The position numbers and the translations under genes were made by a program. From Yaniella halotolerans DSM 15476 (GTDB lineage Bacteria; Actinomycetota; Actinomycetes; Actinomycetales; Micrococcaceae), in the NCBI RefSeq assembly GCF_000420805.1, contig NZ_ATVQ01000001.1, positions 930,001-994,000 of the forward strand: a stretch of DNA of 64,000 nucleotides. The letters are read 5' to 3'. The notes beneath the pieces are model-generated. The model did not search any database, was not told where the DNA came from, and saw nothing but the letters and a program-made list of their open reading frames with translations. This document shows, one piece after another, positions 8,281 through 17,458 of this stretch (position 1 is the stretch's first letter; each line of letters starts with the position of its first letter).

Positions 8281-9684
8281 ATGACCGAAAATCATGCCAT
8301 TGGCTCGTTGAGCGCGGTCGAACTGCGCGATGCGATTGCCGCCGGAACCTATACTGCCCGGCAAGTCACCGAACATTTTCTCTCCGTCATCAAGGCGAAA
8401 GCTGATTTGGGGGCTTTCATAACGGTGCATGACGACGCCGCCCTGGCTCGCGCCGATGAGCTCGATGCAAGGTATGCTTCCACCGGCGTGGTCGGGCCGT
8501 TACATGGCCTCCCGTTAGCCTTCAAAGACGCCGTGAACGTGGCCGGTATGGTCACTACTTTTGGCTCCAAGTTATTCGTCAATACTGCACCGCAAACCAG
8601 TGACGATCCCTTGTCACTCAATGCCAACACTTCAGGCGCTGTGCAGGTCGGCAAGACCACCATTCCCGAATTTGCCCTCTCGTGTCATTCAGATAATGAC
8701 ATTTCGGCTCCTGCCCGGAATCCACGGAGCCCAGAATTGACCGCGGGTGGCTCTTCCGGCGGTGCTGCTGCCGCGGTTGCCTCCGGCATGTTGCCGGTCG
8801 CCCCGGGTTCCGACGGCGGCGGATCGATCCGTATTCCTGCGGCCGCAACCGGCCTCATCGGCTTGAAACCTGGCCGTGGCACGGTCCCCTCCGACGATCA
8901 GACAGATCACGTCACCAACCTCACGGTCACCGGTCCCCTGGCACGCACCGTCGAAGACGCCGGCATGCTCATGGATGCGCTGGTCGACCCAACACAGCAG
9001 CAGGGTCGGTACATGACTGCGGCTCGCGAAGGTCAGGAATCCGCCGGGAATCTGTCGATTGGTTACACCACAGCCGCACCGTTTCAACCAGATTTAGAAA
9101 TCACGCTCTCCCAGTCGGCCGTTCAAGCATTGACGCTTGCCGTGTCTCTATTGAGCAAAGAGGGCCTATCCATTGAGGAAATGGACTTTTCCTACCTGCC
9201 GGATTATCACAAGAACTTTCAAACCGTGTGGACCAATGGCCTCACCCGGATGCCACTGGCTGAAGGCGCCGAGGAACAGATGGAGTCGCTGGCCAAGGAC
9301 TTCATACGCCAGGCTCGCTCGCGTACGCCCGAGCAGTACGAGGAAGCCGTCGAACGCCTGACCGACTGGGCACAAGATACCCGCCGCCAATTTGGGCAGT
9401 ACGATATCGTCCTCACACCCGTTCTGGCATTCACTCCGCCGCCAGTGGGCACCTTCTCTGCCAAAGAGGCCCAGGAGGACTATGAGTATCAGTGCAAGTT
9501 CACGCCATACAGTTCCATGATCAATGTGCTGGGCCTCCCGGCGATTTCCGTGCCAATCAAAGACGACGAAAAGGGGATGTCCTGGTCGATTCAGGCCATC
9601 GGGCGCATCGGTGCCGAGGATCAACTGCTGCGACTCGGCGCCCGCCTCGAAACCCTGGTGGCGGAACGACGCTCAGCAGACTAA
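8281..9684 (+). CDS. Amidase-signature family amidase
   Basis: Amidase-signature enzyme (467 aa), cytosolic. The Ser-cisSer-Lys triad is visible: Lys in LPLAFKDAVNVAG (about residue 83), cis-Ser in ELTAGGSSGGAAAA, and nucleophile Ser in GSDGGGSIRIPAA. The family includes GatA, fatty-acid amide hydrolases and 6-aminohexanoate hydrolase. There is no gatB/gatC next door and the C-terminus is amidase-like rather than GatA-like, so a stand-alone amidase with unknown substrate is preferred. Confidence 0.88.
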   Translation: MTENHAIGSLSAVELRDAIAAGTYTARQVTEHFLSVIKAKADLGAFITVHDDAALARADELDARYASTGVVGPLHGLPLAFKDAVNVAGMVTTFGSKLFVNTAPQTSDDPLSLNANTSGAVQVGKTTIPEFALSCHSDNDISAPARNPRSPELTAGGSSGGAAAAVASGMLPVAPGSDGGGSIRIPAAATGLIGLKPGRGTVPSDDQTDHVTNLTVTGPLARTVEDAGMLMDALVDPTQQQGRYMTAAREGQESAGNLSIGYTTAAPFQPDLEITLSQSAVQALTLAVSLLSKEGLSIEEMDFSYLPDYHKNFQTVWTNGLTRMPLAEGAEEQMESLAKDFIRQARSRTPEQYEEAVERLTDWAQDTRRQFGQYDIVLTPVLAFTPPPVGTFSAKEAQEDYEYQCKFTPYSSMINVLGLPAISVPIKDDEKGMSWSIQAIGRIGAEDQLLRLGARLETLVAERRSAD

Positions 9685-9698
9685 TCGCACGTAACCAC

Positions 9699-9727
9699 GA
9701 TGGGCTCGCGTTCAGCGCGGGCCCATC
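9699..9727 (+). terminator. Hairpin terminator after the amidase gene
   Basis: Inverted repeat GATGGGCTCGCG / CGCGGGCCCATC (one G-T pair) around loop TTCAG, 15 bases after the amidase stop and followed by a short pyrimidine run. The T tract is weak, hence moderate confidence. Confidence 0.55.
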
Positions 9728-9845
9728 TTCCTGCCCGGAAACTTCTGGTACCCGGGAACGTCGCTGGGGCGAATAATGTTCGCCACCACAGCAATTGTGA
9801 TGGACCTTATTCTCGATGTTCCCATGCCAAACTATGCTGAGTGCC

Positions 9846-10295
9846 ATGACTTCTGAACCAACTTCACCACAAACTCAAGCCTTTAGTGTCCTCGACGATG
9901 GAATGAATTTTCACACCCGGAAATGGGTTAAACCCGAGGACCTCAACGCCAACAGCACGCTCTTTGGCGGAGCGCTCCTCCGCTGGGTCGACGAAGAAGC
10001 CGCCATTTACGCTATTTTGCAGCTGGGAAATCACCGGGCCGTGACCAAAATGATGTCCGAAATCAATTTCATTTCTTCGGCCGTACAGGGCGACATGATC
10101 GAAATGGGACTCAAAGCAACCCATTTCGGAAGCACATCGCTAACGATGCGCGCAGAAGTGCGAAACATGATCACACGCAACCTGATATTGTCGATCGAAA
10201 AGATCGTCTTCGTTTCCTTGGATGAAGACGGCAAACCTCAACCACACGGCTACGACGACATCACGTATAACCGTGATCGGCTCCCAACCCGCTAA
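9846..10295 (+). CDS. Acyl-CoA thioesterase, hotdog fold
   Basis: Hotdog-fold thioesterase of the YciA/BFIT type (149 aa from ATG 9846). The helix-containing stretch LNANSTLFGGALLRWVDEEA is the family signature, with the catalytic Asp in WVDEEAA. It should hydrolyse acyl-CoA thioesters in the cytosol; chain-length preference is unknown. The frame is open 10 codons upstream, but MTSEPTSPQTQAF fits homologues better. Confidence 0.85.
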   Translation: MTSEPTSPQTQAFSVLDDGMNFHTRKWVKPEDLNANSTLFGGALLRWVDEEAAIYAILQLGNHRAVTKMMSEINFISSAVQGDMIEMGLKATHFGSTSLTMRAEVRNMITRNLILSIEKIVFVSLDEDGKPQPHGYDDITYNRDRLPTR

Positions 10296-10924
10296 TCACC
10301 CTCAGTGGATTAGCACCACACACTGACGGCTTCACTGTCATAAAGCAGTCGTTTTTCAGCAATTTCTACTGCTGAACCTCACTCGAAGCGTCACTTTATT
10401 ACATGCTACGCTAGCGAAAATACAGCGTCTGAGTAGTAGCTCACAACGCGAGCAATTTCGTGGATTTCTCAACGGTTTAGATCCCGCTGAATCAATGCCA
10501 CAAAACTGCAATGAGCGCGTAATAGCACCATCCTCGCATCGCACTTGACTACCGACACCATCCTTGATCTAGCATCTTGGAAAATTCACACTCTCGCACC
10601 ACGGCACCGATGTTTGAGCGACCTCACGACCCATTCCGTGTATGACGAGTTCGCTATTCGCTGTGAACTATGCCAAGCTTATCTATGTTCAACAGAGAAG
10701 TTGAAGCTCACGAAAAGTGGATTTGACCAGGGCGCGCGCCGACAGAAAACCGGGACTGTGCAGCCAGTAGAAATCCTGCGTGAGCGCCCGACATGGTCTG
10801 AAAAAGCGGCCTACTCACTGTGACGGATTGTGGAATATCCCCGTTGCGGCTTGAGCCTATGCGAGAAGTCGGGCCGTAAGGCGCAACGTGCGCCGTGAAT
10901 GGACGTTTGAGCGAAAGGACTACT
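10296..10924. other. 629-base intergenic stretch, no supported gene
   Basis: Holds a 7-bp inverted repeat GCTAATC/GATTAGC right at the thioesterase stop and otherwise no recognisable gene. A 92-codon open frame at 10545-10823 contains CELCQAYLC but has no good ribosome site or recognised family. The last ~80 bases must carry the promoter and leader of the symporter operon. Confidence 0.5.
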
Positions 10925-12640
10925 GTGCCGCCTGCTTCGGAAGGCCAAGAAATACTCCAAATATCCATACCTGTCGTGGTGTTGCTGATTATCCTCTTTT
11001 ACGGAGGAACCCTGCTCATCTCATATTTCATCAGCCGGAAAAAGGAGAACGCTGATGACTACATGACCGCTGGGAACAAGATCGGTTTTGGCGTCTCAGC
11101 CGCCTCTATGACGGCTACTTGGATTTGGGCGTCATCCATGTACGCTTCAGCTGAAGCTGGATATAACTATGGCGTCTCTGGACCCATCCATTATGGGTTC
11201 TGGGGCGCACTGATGATTCTCTTCATTTACCCCTTTGGTAAGCGCATCCGCAAGGTTGCACCAAGGGCACATACACTCGCGGAGGTCATGTACGCACGCC
11301 ACGGGCGTTCTTCACAGTTGATGCTGGCTGGCTCCAATGTTCTGGGCTCAACCATTTCGCTGACCTCAAACTTTATTGCCGGCGGGGCGCTCTTTGCGAT
11401 CCTGACGCCCTTGAATTTCGGCACTGGAATCGTGGTCGTTGCCGCTGGTGTGCTGCTATATACCCTGTGGTCCGGCTTCCGCGCCTCCGTCCTCACTGAC
11501 TTCGTTCAGGTCATGGCAATGCTCGGCGCCACCGCCATCATTATCCCGGTGGTCTTCTTTGCCGCCGGTGGTCCGGACATGTTTGAAGCCGGCGTCGCGG
11601 CAGGCAACGTTACCCCTGAGCAGCAGAGCTTCTTCTCATCCGAGGCCTTCATGAATCAGGGTGCCCCGTATATCGCCGCTGTACTGGCGTATGCCATCGG
11701 TAACCAAACTATCGCCCAGCGTCTGTTCGCCGTGCGTGAGGATCTCATCAAGCCGACCTTCGTGACCGCCACTATTGGTTACGGTGCCACCATCATTGGT
11801 ATCGGTATGTTCGGCGTCATCGCACTGTATGTGGGCATCGATCCACTCAATGGTGACCTCAACAGCCTGATCCCACAGATGGCCGGAACCTATCTCGGCC
11901 CAATCTTGCTGTGCCTCGCCTTTATTATGATCATTGGTTCGCTGTCGTCCACAGCAGACTCTGACCTATCTGCGCTGTCCTCAATTGTCATGGCAGATGT
12001 TTATGGCCAGGGCAAAGGTCGCGGTAAAGCGAATCCACGCACTATGCTCACCGTCGGTCGTGTGACCATGATCGTTGCCACCGCAGCAGCGCTCTATTTC
12101 GCGACGGCACAATTCAGTATTTTGGATCTGTTGGTGTTCGTCGGCGCTATGTGGGGTTGCCTGGTCTTCCCGGTCATCTCATCGTTCTACTGGAAGAAAG
12201 TCACCAACGCCGCCTTCTCCGTATCCGTAGTGGCTGCGCTGTTCGTATTCTTGCCGGTACGCTTCGAATGGATCCCCGTCGATGGCATCTTGGGCTATGG
12301 TGTCGAGATCCTGTCGATCATCGGCATCGGCGTCATTCTCGGCATCATGGGCTTCGGCTTCTTCGGTATGAAACCAGCACTGATCATCGCCACGGTCGGC
12401 ATGGTTGCTGTGCTGCCATTCAGCTTTAACTACCTCAGTGACTACCCGGTTCTAAGCGCCTCGCTCGTGGCCTACGCTGTCAGCTTCCTGGTCTGCTACT
12501 TCATGTCCTTCCGCTCCAAGCAGGACTTCGACTACTCAGTCATCAAGAAGATTACCGGTGACTTCGATACCGAAGAGGACGAAGCACAGCTCGAACGCAC
12601 AAATGTAGGCAACGCAGCTACTGACAAGCAAGGAGAATAA
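10925..12640 (+). CDS. Sodium:solute symporter (SSS family)
   Basis: LeuT-fold sodium-coupled transporter (571 aa) with about 13 membrane segments. GTG 10925 is chosen because GAAAGGA lies 6 bases upstream; the longer frame has no better site. SSS features include DDYMTAGNKIGFGVSAAS at TM2 and SLSSTADSDLSALSSI at TM8, where the adjacent Ser residues serve the Na2 site. The substrate cannot be read from sequence. The next gene is a tiny membrane partner on the same transcript. It faces the choline-sulfatase gene, so choline sulfate, choline or a related osmolyte is a reasonable guess but only an inference. Confidence 0.88.
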   Translation: MPPASEGQEILQISIPVVVLLIILFYGGTLLISYFISRKKENADDYMTAGNKIGFGVSAASMTATWIWASSMYASAEAGYNYGVSGPIHYGFWGALMILFIYPFGKRIRKVAPRAHTLAEVMYARHGRSSQLMLAGSNVLGSTISLTSNFIAGGALFAILTPLNFGTGIVVVAAGVLLYTLWSGFRASVLTDFVQVMAMLGATAIIIPVVFFAAGGPDMFEAGVAAGNVTPEQQSFFSSEAFMNQGAPYIAAVLAYAIGNQTIAQRLFAVREDLIKPTFVTATIGYGATIIGIGMFGVIALYVGIDPLNGDLNSLIPQMAGTYLGPILLCLAFIMIIGSLSSTADSDLSALSSIVMADVYGQGKGRGKANPRTMLTVGRVTMIVATAAALYFATAQFSILDLLVFVGAMWGCLVFPVISSFYWKKVTNAAFSVSVVAALFVFLPVRFEWIPVDGILGYGVEILSIIGIGVILGIMGFGFFGMKPALIIATVGMVAVLPFSFNYLSDYPVLSASLVAYAVSFLVCYFMSFRSKQDFDYSVIKKITGDFDTEEDEAQLERTNVGNAATDKQGE

Positions 12641-12641
12641 T

Positions 12642-12770
12642 ATGACCGTCGGTCTGACTATTTACATATTGATGTGGCCTGTCCTGGTGGCTACTGTCAT
12701 GTTCGCCATCGCACGCGGCTTTTTCAAAGAGTGGCTTAAAGCCCGCCGTGAAGGACGCATGATTATCTAA
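12642..12770 (+). CDS. Putative transporter small subunit (42-aa membrane protein)
   Basis: A 42-codon ORF beginning one base after the symporter stop, with ribosome site AAGGAG at 12630-12635. It reads MTVGLTIYILMWPVLVATVM, then a basic amphipathic tail ending RREGRMII. One transmembrane helix with a positive C-terminal tail matches the known pattern of small subunits encoded directly behind SSS transporters. It probably stabilises or regulates the symporter in the membrane. Confidence 0.75.
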   Translation: MTVGLTIYILMWPVLVATVMFAIARGFFKEWLKARREGRMII

Positions 12771-12792
12771 CACATATGTTCCACCCTGGAAC

Positions 12793-12844
12793 AACACCCG
12801 CCCGGTGTCGAAGTCTTGTCTGACTTCGATCCCGGGCGGGTGTT
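12793..12844. terminator. Nested hairpin terminator between symporter operon and sulfatase
   Basis: Outer arms AACACCCGCCCGG / CCGGGCGGGTGTT enclose an inner perfect stem TCGAAGTC/GACTTCGA. It lies between two convergent genes and can serve both directions. Confidence 0.85.
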
Positions 12845-12869
12845 CTATCTGTTCAAACAGTTCGAGTGC

Positions 12870-14390
12870 TTACGGAATTCTCACAGTGCCGTAGTTGAGC
12901 GCATCCCAGAAGTCACCACGAACATAACGGTGCTCAGGATCTGGGACGTAATCCCAGTGGCGAACTTTGCCCTGTTGCAACGAGTAGGCAACCAGACGAC
13001 GTTGCTTCTGACTGTGCAGCACATCGGTTTCCAACTCTTCGAGGTTGTAGCGCGCTTCCACGTCTTTTCGCAGCTGCTGAGCGACGCTGACATAGTCATC
13101 GACTGCTGCGACGTTCTGCAGCTCGGAGGGGTCGGCTGCTAAATCAAACAGCTGGTCCGGATCTCCTGGGCACACAACATACTTATACTGACCGCGGATC
13201 AGCGTGATCTGCGGGGCGTGGGTACCTTCGGCCAGGTACTCGATGATGACGTCACGGTCCTCTGGCTCGGTTTTGCCAGCTGTTTCCTGGCGAGCGGACT
13301 CCAGTAACGACAGGCCGGCAACATCAGCCTGCGGTGCATCTGAGAGTTCCAAGAGGGTTGGCATGAGGTCAATCAACGAAACCGGGTTCGCGAATCGACC
13401 CTGCGGCACCAAATGATCCGGACCGTAAACGATCAGCGGAACACGAGATGACTCCTCATAGGGTGACATCTTGTACCAGAGGCCCTTTTCTCCCAGCATA
13501 TCGCCGTGGTCACTGGTGACAACGATGACGGTGTTGTCGAGCAGGTTGAGCTCATCAAGCTTGGCCCGGATGCGTCCGACATGATCGTCGATGTAACTGA
13601 CTGCCGCGTAATAGGAACGCCGGGCGTTTCGAACTTCTTCGATGCTCGGGTAACGCTGATCGAAACCACTCATGGCACGCAGGCGGTGGCTGTGCGGGTC
13701 CTGCTCGATGCTCGGAACGTCAGGGTGCAGTGGGTCTGGGATGTGATGGTCCTCGAAGCGCTCCCAGTGTTCTTTTGGTGGTTCGTAGGGATCGTGCGGG
13801 TGAATGAAACTGGTGACCATCAAAAACGGCACATCTTCACCGGCCGCCTGGTTGGCACGGACCCGATCGTTGAGGTGTCGAAGCGTGCGGAAACCAACTT
13901 CGTCATCGAAATCCTGCTGGACGGTAGCCTGCGACGGTCCGGCCGTGAAGACCGCATCGGCGTCGTGGTACCACTGCAGTCGCTGATCCATGGGGCGTTC
14001 CCACTCAGGAACCATATCGAGGTCTGCCGGATACACGTCGGTCGTCAAACGCTCTTCGAAACCGTGTTCCTGATCTGGACCGATGAAGTGCATCCGCCCG
14101 ATCAGTGCCGTATGATAACCAACGGCGCGCAAATGGTGGGCAAACGTCGGCATTGATGCCGCAAAATCAGCACCGTTGTCGTAACAGCCAACGTCGGATG
14201 GCATCTGTCCGGTCATCATCGAGGCTCGCGATGGTGCACACAGTGGCGTGTTGCAATAGGCGCGATCAAAAACGGCACCGTCTTGCGCGAGCGCATCGAT
14301 ATGTGGGGTTTTTGCGGCCTCGTCCCCGTATGCGCCCAGTGCTTGGGCCGCCATTTGATCTGCTTGAATTACCACGATGTTAGGTTTCAT
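12870..14390 (-). CDS. betC: Choline-sulfatase
   Basis: Type I arylsulfatase-fold enzyme (506 aa) hydrolysing choline-O-sulfate to choline and sulfate. The catalytic Cys51 lies in LCAPSRASMMTG (C-x-P-S-R), which must be oxidised to formylglycine. Other features are the N-terminal metal site VIQADQM, the BetC-like GFEERLTTDVYPADL, the second metal site TSDHGDMLGEKGLWYKM, and a C-terminal choline-sulfatase domain ending in basic/aromatic residues (RRLVAYSLQQGKVRHWDY). Start ATG 14390 follows AAAGGTGG. A formylglycine-generating enzyme is divergently encoded 43 bases away. The absence of a signal peptide fits a cytosolic enzyme. Confidence 0.92.
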   Translation of the reverse strand: MKPNIVVIQADQMAAQALGAYGDEAAKTPHIDALAQDGAVFDRAYCNTPLCAPSRASMMTGQMPSDVGCYDNGADFAASMPTFAHHLRAVGYHTALIGRMHFIGPDQEHGFEERLTTDVYPADLDMVPEWERPMDQRLQWYHDADAVFTAGPSQATVQQDFDDEVGFRTLRHLNDRVRANQAAGEDVPFLMVTSFIHPHDPYEPPKEHWERFEDHHIPDPLHPDVPSIEQDPHSHRLRAMSGFDQRYPSIEEVRNARRSYYAAVSYIDDHVGRIRAKLDELNLLDNTVIVVTSDHGDMLGEKGLWYKMSPYEESSRVPLIVYGPDHLVPQGRFANPVSLIDLMPTLLELSDAPQADVAGLSLLESARQETAGKTEPEDRDVIIEYLAEGTHAPQITLIRGQYKYVVCPGDPDQLFDLAADPSELQNVAAVDDYVSVAQQLRKDVEARYNLEELETDVLHSQKQRRLVAYSLQQGKVRHWDYVPDPEHRYVRGDFWDALNYGTVRIP

Positions 14391-14433
14391 GACAAAACCA
14401 CCTTTCACGACATCCGATTGGAGAAATTGACTC

Positions 14434-15345
14434 ATGAGTGCATGCTGTAGTCCGCAGCGCGGAGGCTCGTCCGCAGCTCACGACGACATACGAAGCACCA
14501 ACTCGTCGAAAATTGTTGAAGCCTTGGCTGCTTTGGCCGAGACCGAATTGCGTATGGTTGGACTGCAGGGTGGCACATTTTTGATGGGCAGTGAAGCGCC
14601 CGAAGCCTACGCCGAAGATGGCGAGGGCCCCGTGCGAGAAGTCAGTGTTGCCCCGTTTGCTCTTGCTCCCACAACGGTTACCAATGCCGAATTTGCTGCG
14701 TTTGTGCTGGACACCGACCACCGCACAGATGCCGAACTGCACGGGAATTCGCTGGTTTTTTCCGGTCTGCTGTCTGAAGAGTTGCAGTCGAGCGCCCCAG
14801 CGGTTCGTGATGCGCCATGGTGGCGTCAAGTATCGGGAGCTACCTGGTTGTATCCTGCCGGTGACTCGACGTCCGTGCTTGAGCGTCCCGATCACCCGGT
14901 GACGCATGTGTCGCAACGCGATGCGATGGCCTACGCCGAGTGGGCGGGTGCCAGGTTGTTGACCGAGGCTGAATGGGAATTTGCTGCACGGGGTGGGTTG
15001 GAACAGCAACCTTTTCCGTGGGGCAGTATCCGTGAGCCCAATGGGATGCCTCGGATGAATACCTTCCCCGGCCAGTTTCCAGATCGTCCCGGCGCCCCCG
15101 TTGGAACCGTGGCAGCCACGAGTTTCGAACCCAATGGTTACGGGCTGCACAATATGACCGGCAACGTTTGGGAATGGACCTCGAGCCGATTCACTTCCGG
15201 CCAAGAGGTTGCGGTCCTTCGCGGAGGATCCTATATGTGCCACGCATCCTACTGTAGGCGATATCGTACTTCAGCGCGCAGCGGTGTGACCGCAGATACT
15301 TCGCTAGGGCACACCGGATTCAGGATCGGCCTGACCGCGAACTAA
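14434..15345 (+). CDS. Formylglycine-generating enzyme (sulfatase maturation)
   Basis: Aerobic, copper-dependent FGE (303 aa), which oxidises the sulfatase Cys to formylglycine. The FGE-sulfatase domain begins about residue 42 (MVGLQGGTFLMGSE) and ends FRIGL. The paired copper-binding cysteines are in GGSYMCHASYCRRYRTSAR, spaced as in known FGEs. NVWEWTS, RLLTEAEWEFAARGG and PVTHVSQRDAMAYAEW are further family marks. It shares a 43-base divergent promoter region with betC, its probable substrate; no other sulfatase is visible in the window. The Cys-containing first ~20 residues (MSACCSP) are unusual and may be linker. Confidence 0.93.
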   Translation: MSACCSPQRGGSSAAHDDIRSTNSSKIVEALAALAETELRMVGLQGGTFLMGSEAPEAYAEDGEGPVREVSVAPFALAPTTVTNAEFAAFVLDTDHRTDAELHGNSLVFSGLLSEELQSSAPAVRDAPWWRQVSGATWLYPAGDSTSVLERPDHPVTHVSQRDAMAYAEWAGARLLTEAEWEFAARGGLEQQPFPWGSIREPNGMPRMNTFPGQFPDRPGAPVGTVAATSFEPNGYGLHNMTGNVWEWTSSRFTSGQEVAVLRGGSYMCHASYCRRYRTSARSGVTADTSLGHTGFRIGLTAN

Positions 15346-15379
15346 AGTTCGGGTCGGCCGACCCTGTACTCCGAGGAAT

Positions 15380-17335
15380 TTATTCGGGTTTATCCGTTGT
15401 TCGGACCTCCGAGACCGGTATGGTTCCGGTCTCTGGGTCCCAACCGTCTTCCCATTCTCCGGTTTCGAAGTTGTAGCCGACCGGGTCACCATCTTCGTCG
15501 GTGCGCTGATACCAACCGGTGTAGTCATCATGTGCGGAATCAGTGGTTCCACCGGCGCCTTCACCGGGTTCTGTTGGTACAACCTTGATCGCAAAGTTGT
15601 CACCGTACTTATCCACGCCGTCAATGACGGCCTGACTAATGGCGTTATCCGCGTACCGGTAACGCAGTGCGTATGGGTCAGTACGGAGTTCTTTGATCCA
15701 CGCCACGATGATGAGCAGCATGACAATCGCAAAGGGCACAGCAGTAATAATAACCAGCGATTGCAGGCCTTCCAGCGCTGTCTCATCACCGAGTATCAGC
15801 ATGATGAACGCAATACCGCCCATGACCAATCCCCAGAAGACTACGATGCCCTTCGGGGGATCCTGTCGCCCGCGAGTCGTCAGAATACCCATCACCACGG
15901 AGGCGGAGTCCGCTGCTGTGATGAAGAAGATCGCCAGAATCACCATAATGACCAGTGGCAACCACTCGGCAAACGGCAAGTTATCGACCATGGTGAACAA
16001 TACTTGCGGAGCGCCCATCTCCTCGTCGAAGCCGGGCTTACCTTCCGCTCGCATCCAAATGGCCGTTGCACCCATCACCCCGTACGCAACGAAGAGGAGC
16101 GATGATGGAATCAAAATGACGCCGAGAATAAACTGACGGATCGTCCTACCGCGCGAAATGCGTGCGATGAAGATACCGACGAATGGTGACCACGAGATCC
16201 ACCAGGCCCAGTAATACACGGTCCAGGCAGACTGGAAGTCAATGGTCTCTTGGCCCCAAGCACCAGAACGTGCCATGAGGTCAAAGAATGAACCAATGTA
16301 CTCTATGACCGCGGATGGCAGTAGGTTCAGCAAGAACAGTGTTGGGCCGAGGAAGAAGACCAGGGCAACGATACCGATCGTGAACACAATGTTGGTATTC
16401 GACAGATACCGAATGCCTCGGGCGACACCTGACACGGCAGAGATAATAAAACCGACCATCAGCACCGCAATAATGACAGCAAGTACCGTATTGGTAATTT
16501 CCGATACGCCGGTCACGATCGTGACGCCTTCACCGATCTGTAGCGCCGCGATACCAAGCGCTGCAGCAGTACCAAACAGGGTCGCAATAATAGCAAAAAT
16601 GTCCACCAGACGACCTGCGAAACCATCAGTTTGGCGGGCGCCGAAGAGACGGCGGAAAATCGACGACATCAGCAGTGTACGGCCACGACGGTACGCGACA
16701 TAGGCGACCGCACCACCCACGAGCGCATACATGGCCCATGCGTGGAAACCCCAGTGGAAGTAGGTTTGTGCCAGCGCAAACTGCATCGCCTCGGTAGATT
16801 CCGGTGCATTAGTCAACGGTGGAGGTGAGATGAAGTACGTGAGTGGTTCAGCTGGACCCCAGAACATCACACCGATACCAAGGCCAGCGGCAAAGAGCAT
16901 CGCGACCCAGGAGAACGTGGAGAATTCGGGCTTCTCGCCGTCTTTACCTAACGGGATCCTGCCGTATCGGGTAAACGCGAGCGCCAAAAGGCTGAAGAGC
17001 ACAATTGTAGCTACCGCGCTGAAGAGCCAGCTGAGGTTGGTGGTGACCCAACCATAGGCTGCGTTGGCGACGACGCCGACGTTTTCGGGGCTTATCAAAC
17101 CCCAGATCACGAACCCTACGGCCAGCACACCGGCAACAGCAAAAACGATTTTATCGACGCTGTATTTACGACGCTGCTCATCCAGGCTGATCCCTGGAAC
17201 CAGTGCGGGGTGCATGTTATGCGGATAGATTGGTCGGGAGTAATCCCATGATCCAACGGACTTTCCCGCTTGACGCCCCACGCGTTTGGCGTCCTCCTTT
17301 AAGCTGTCATCATCTGATGGCGGTCTTTCGGCCAT
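15380..17335 (-). CDS. BCCT-family betaine/choline/carnitine transporter
   Basis: Twelve-TM LeuT-fold sodium- or proton-coupled uptake system for trimethylammonium osmolytes (651 aa from ATG 17335, preceded by GGAGGTG). The family signature in TM8 is complete: WAWWISWSPFVGIFIARISR. The Na2-region motif is GLGIGVMFWG, close to the betaine type (GMGIG). Hydrophilic tails of about 70 residues (N) and 110 residues (C) may sense osmotic stress, as shown for BetP. Neighbours (sulfatase, FGE, aldehyde-dehydrogenase-like) point to choline or betaine. Confidence 0.92.
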   Translation of the reverse strand: MAERPPSDDDSLKEDAKRVGRQAGKSVGSWDYSRPIYPHNMHPALVPGISLDEQRRKYSVDKIVFAVAGVLAVGFVIWGLISPENVGVVANAAYGWVTTNLSWLFSAVATIVLFSLLALAFTRYGRIPLGKDGEKPEFSTFSWVAMLFAAGLGIGVMFWGPAEPLTYFISPPPLTNAPESTEAMQFALAQTYFHWGFHAWAMYALVGGAVAYVAYRRGRTLLMSSIFRRLFGARQTDGFAGRLVDIFAIIATLFGTAAALGIAALQIGEGVTIVTGVSEITNTVLAVIIAVLMVGFIISAVSGVARGIRYLSNTNIVFTIGIVALVFFLGPTLFLLNLLPSAVIEYIGSFFDLMARSGAWGQETIDFQSAWTVYYWAWWISWSPFVGIFIARISRGRTIRQFILGVILIPSSLLFVAYGVMGATAIWMRAEGKPGFDEEMGAPQVLFTMVDNLPFAEWLPLVIMVILAIFFITAADSASVVMGILTTRGRQDPPKGIVVFWGLVMGGIAFIMLILGDETALEGLQSLVIITAVPFAIVMLLIIVAWIKELRTDPYALRYRYADNAISQAVIDGVDKYGDNFAIKVVPTEPGEGAGGTTDSAHDDYTGWYQRTDEDGDPVGYNFETGEWEDGWDPETGTIPVSEVRTTDKPE

Positions 17336-17458
17336 GACGTAGCACCTCCAGCATGCTGTATCGACTGCTCGGTTATGAGTGAACGCATCTACACTAGCTC
17401 TATTCATTACCCCGTGGTAGCCGATATGAGCACGGGCACACTTCGCCTACTCCGCAGA

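Noticed and set aside
8281-9684. GatA subunit of the tRNA amidotransferase
   Set aside because: No gatC or gatB next to it and the flanking residues do not look GatA-like; kept as a general amidase.
10545-10823. 92-codon open frame with CELCQAYLC
   Set aside because: No ribosome site, no recognisable family, and Cys spacing alone is weak; most likely chance.
14380-15243. 287-codon minus-strand frame across the FGE gene
   Set aside because: Antisense shadow of FGE, which has complete family motifs.
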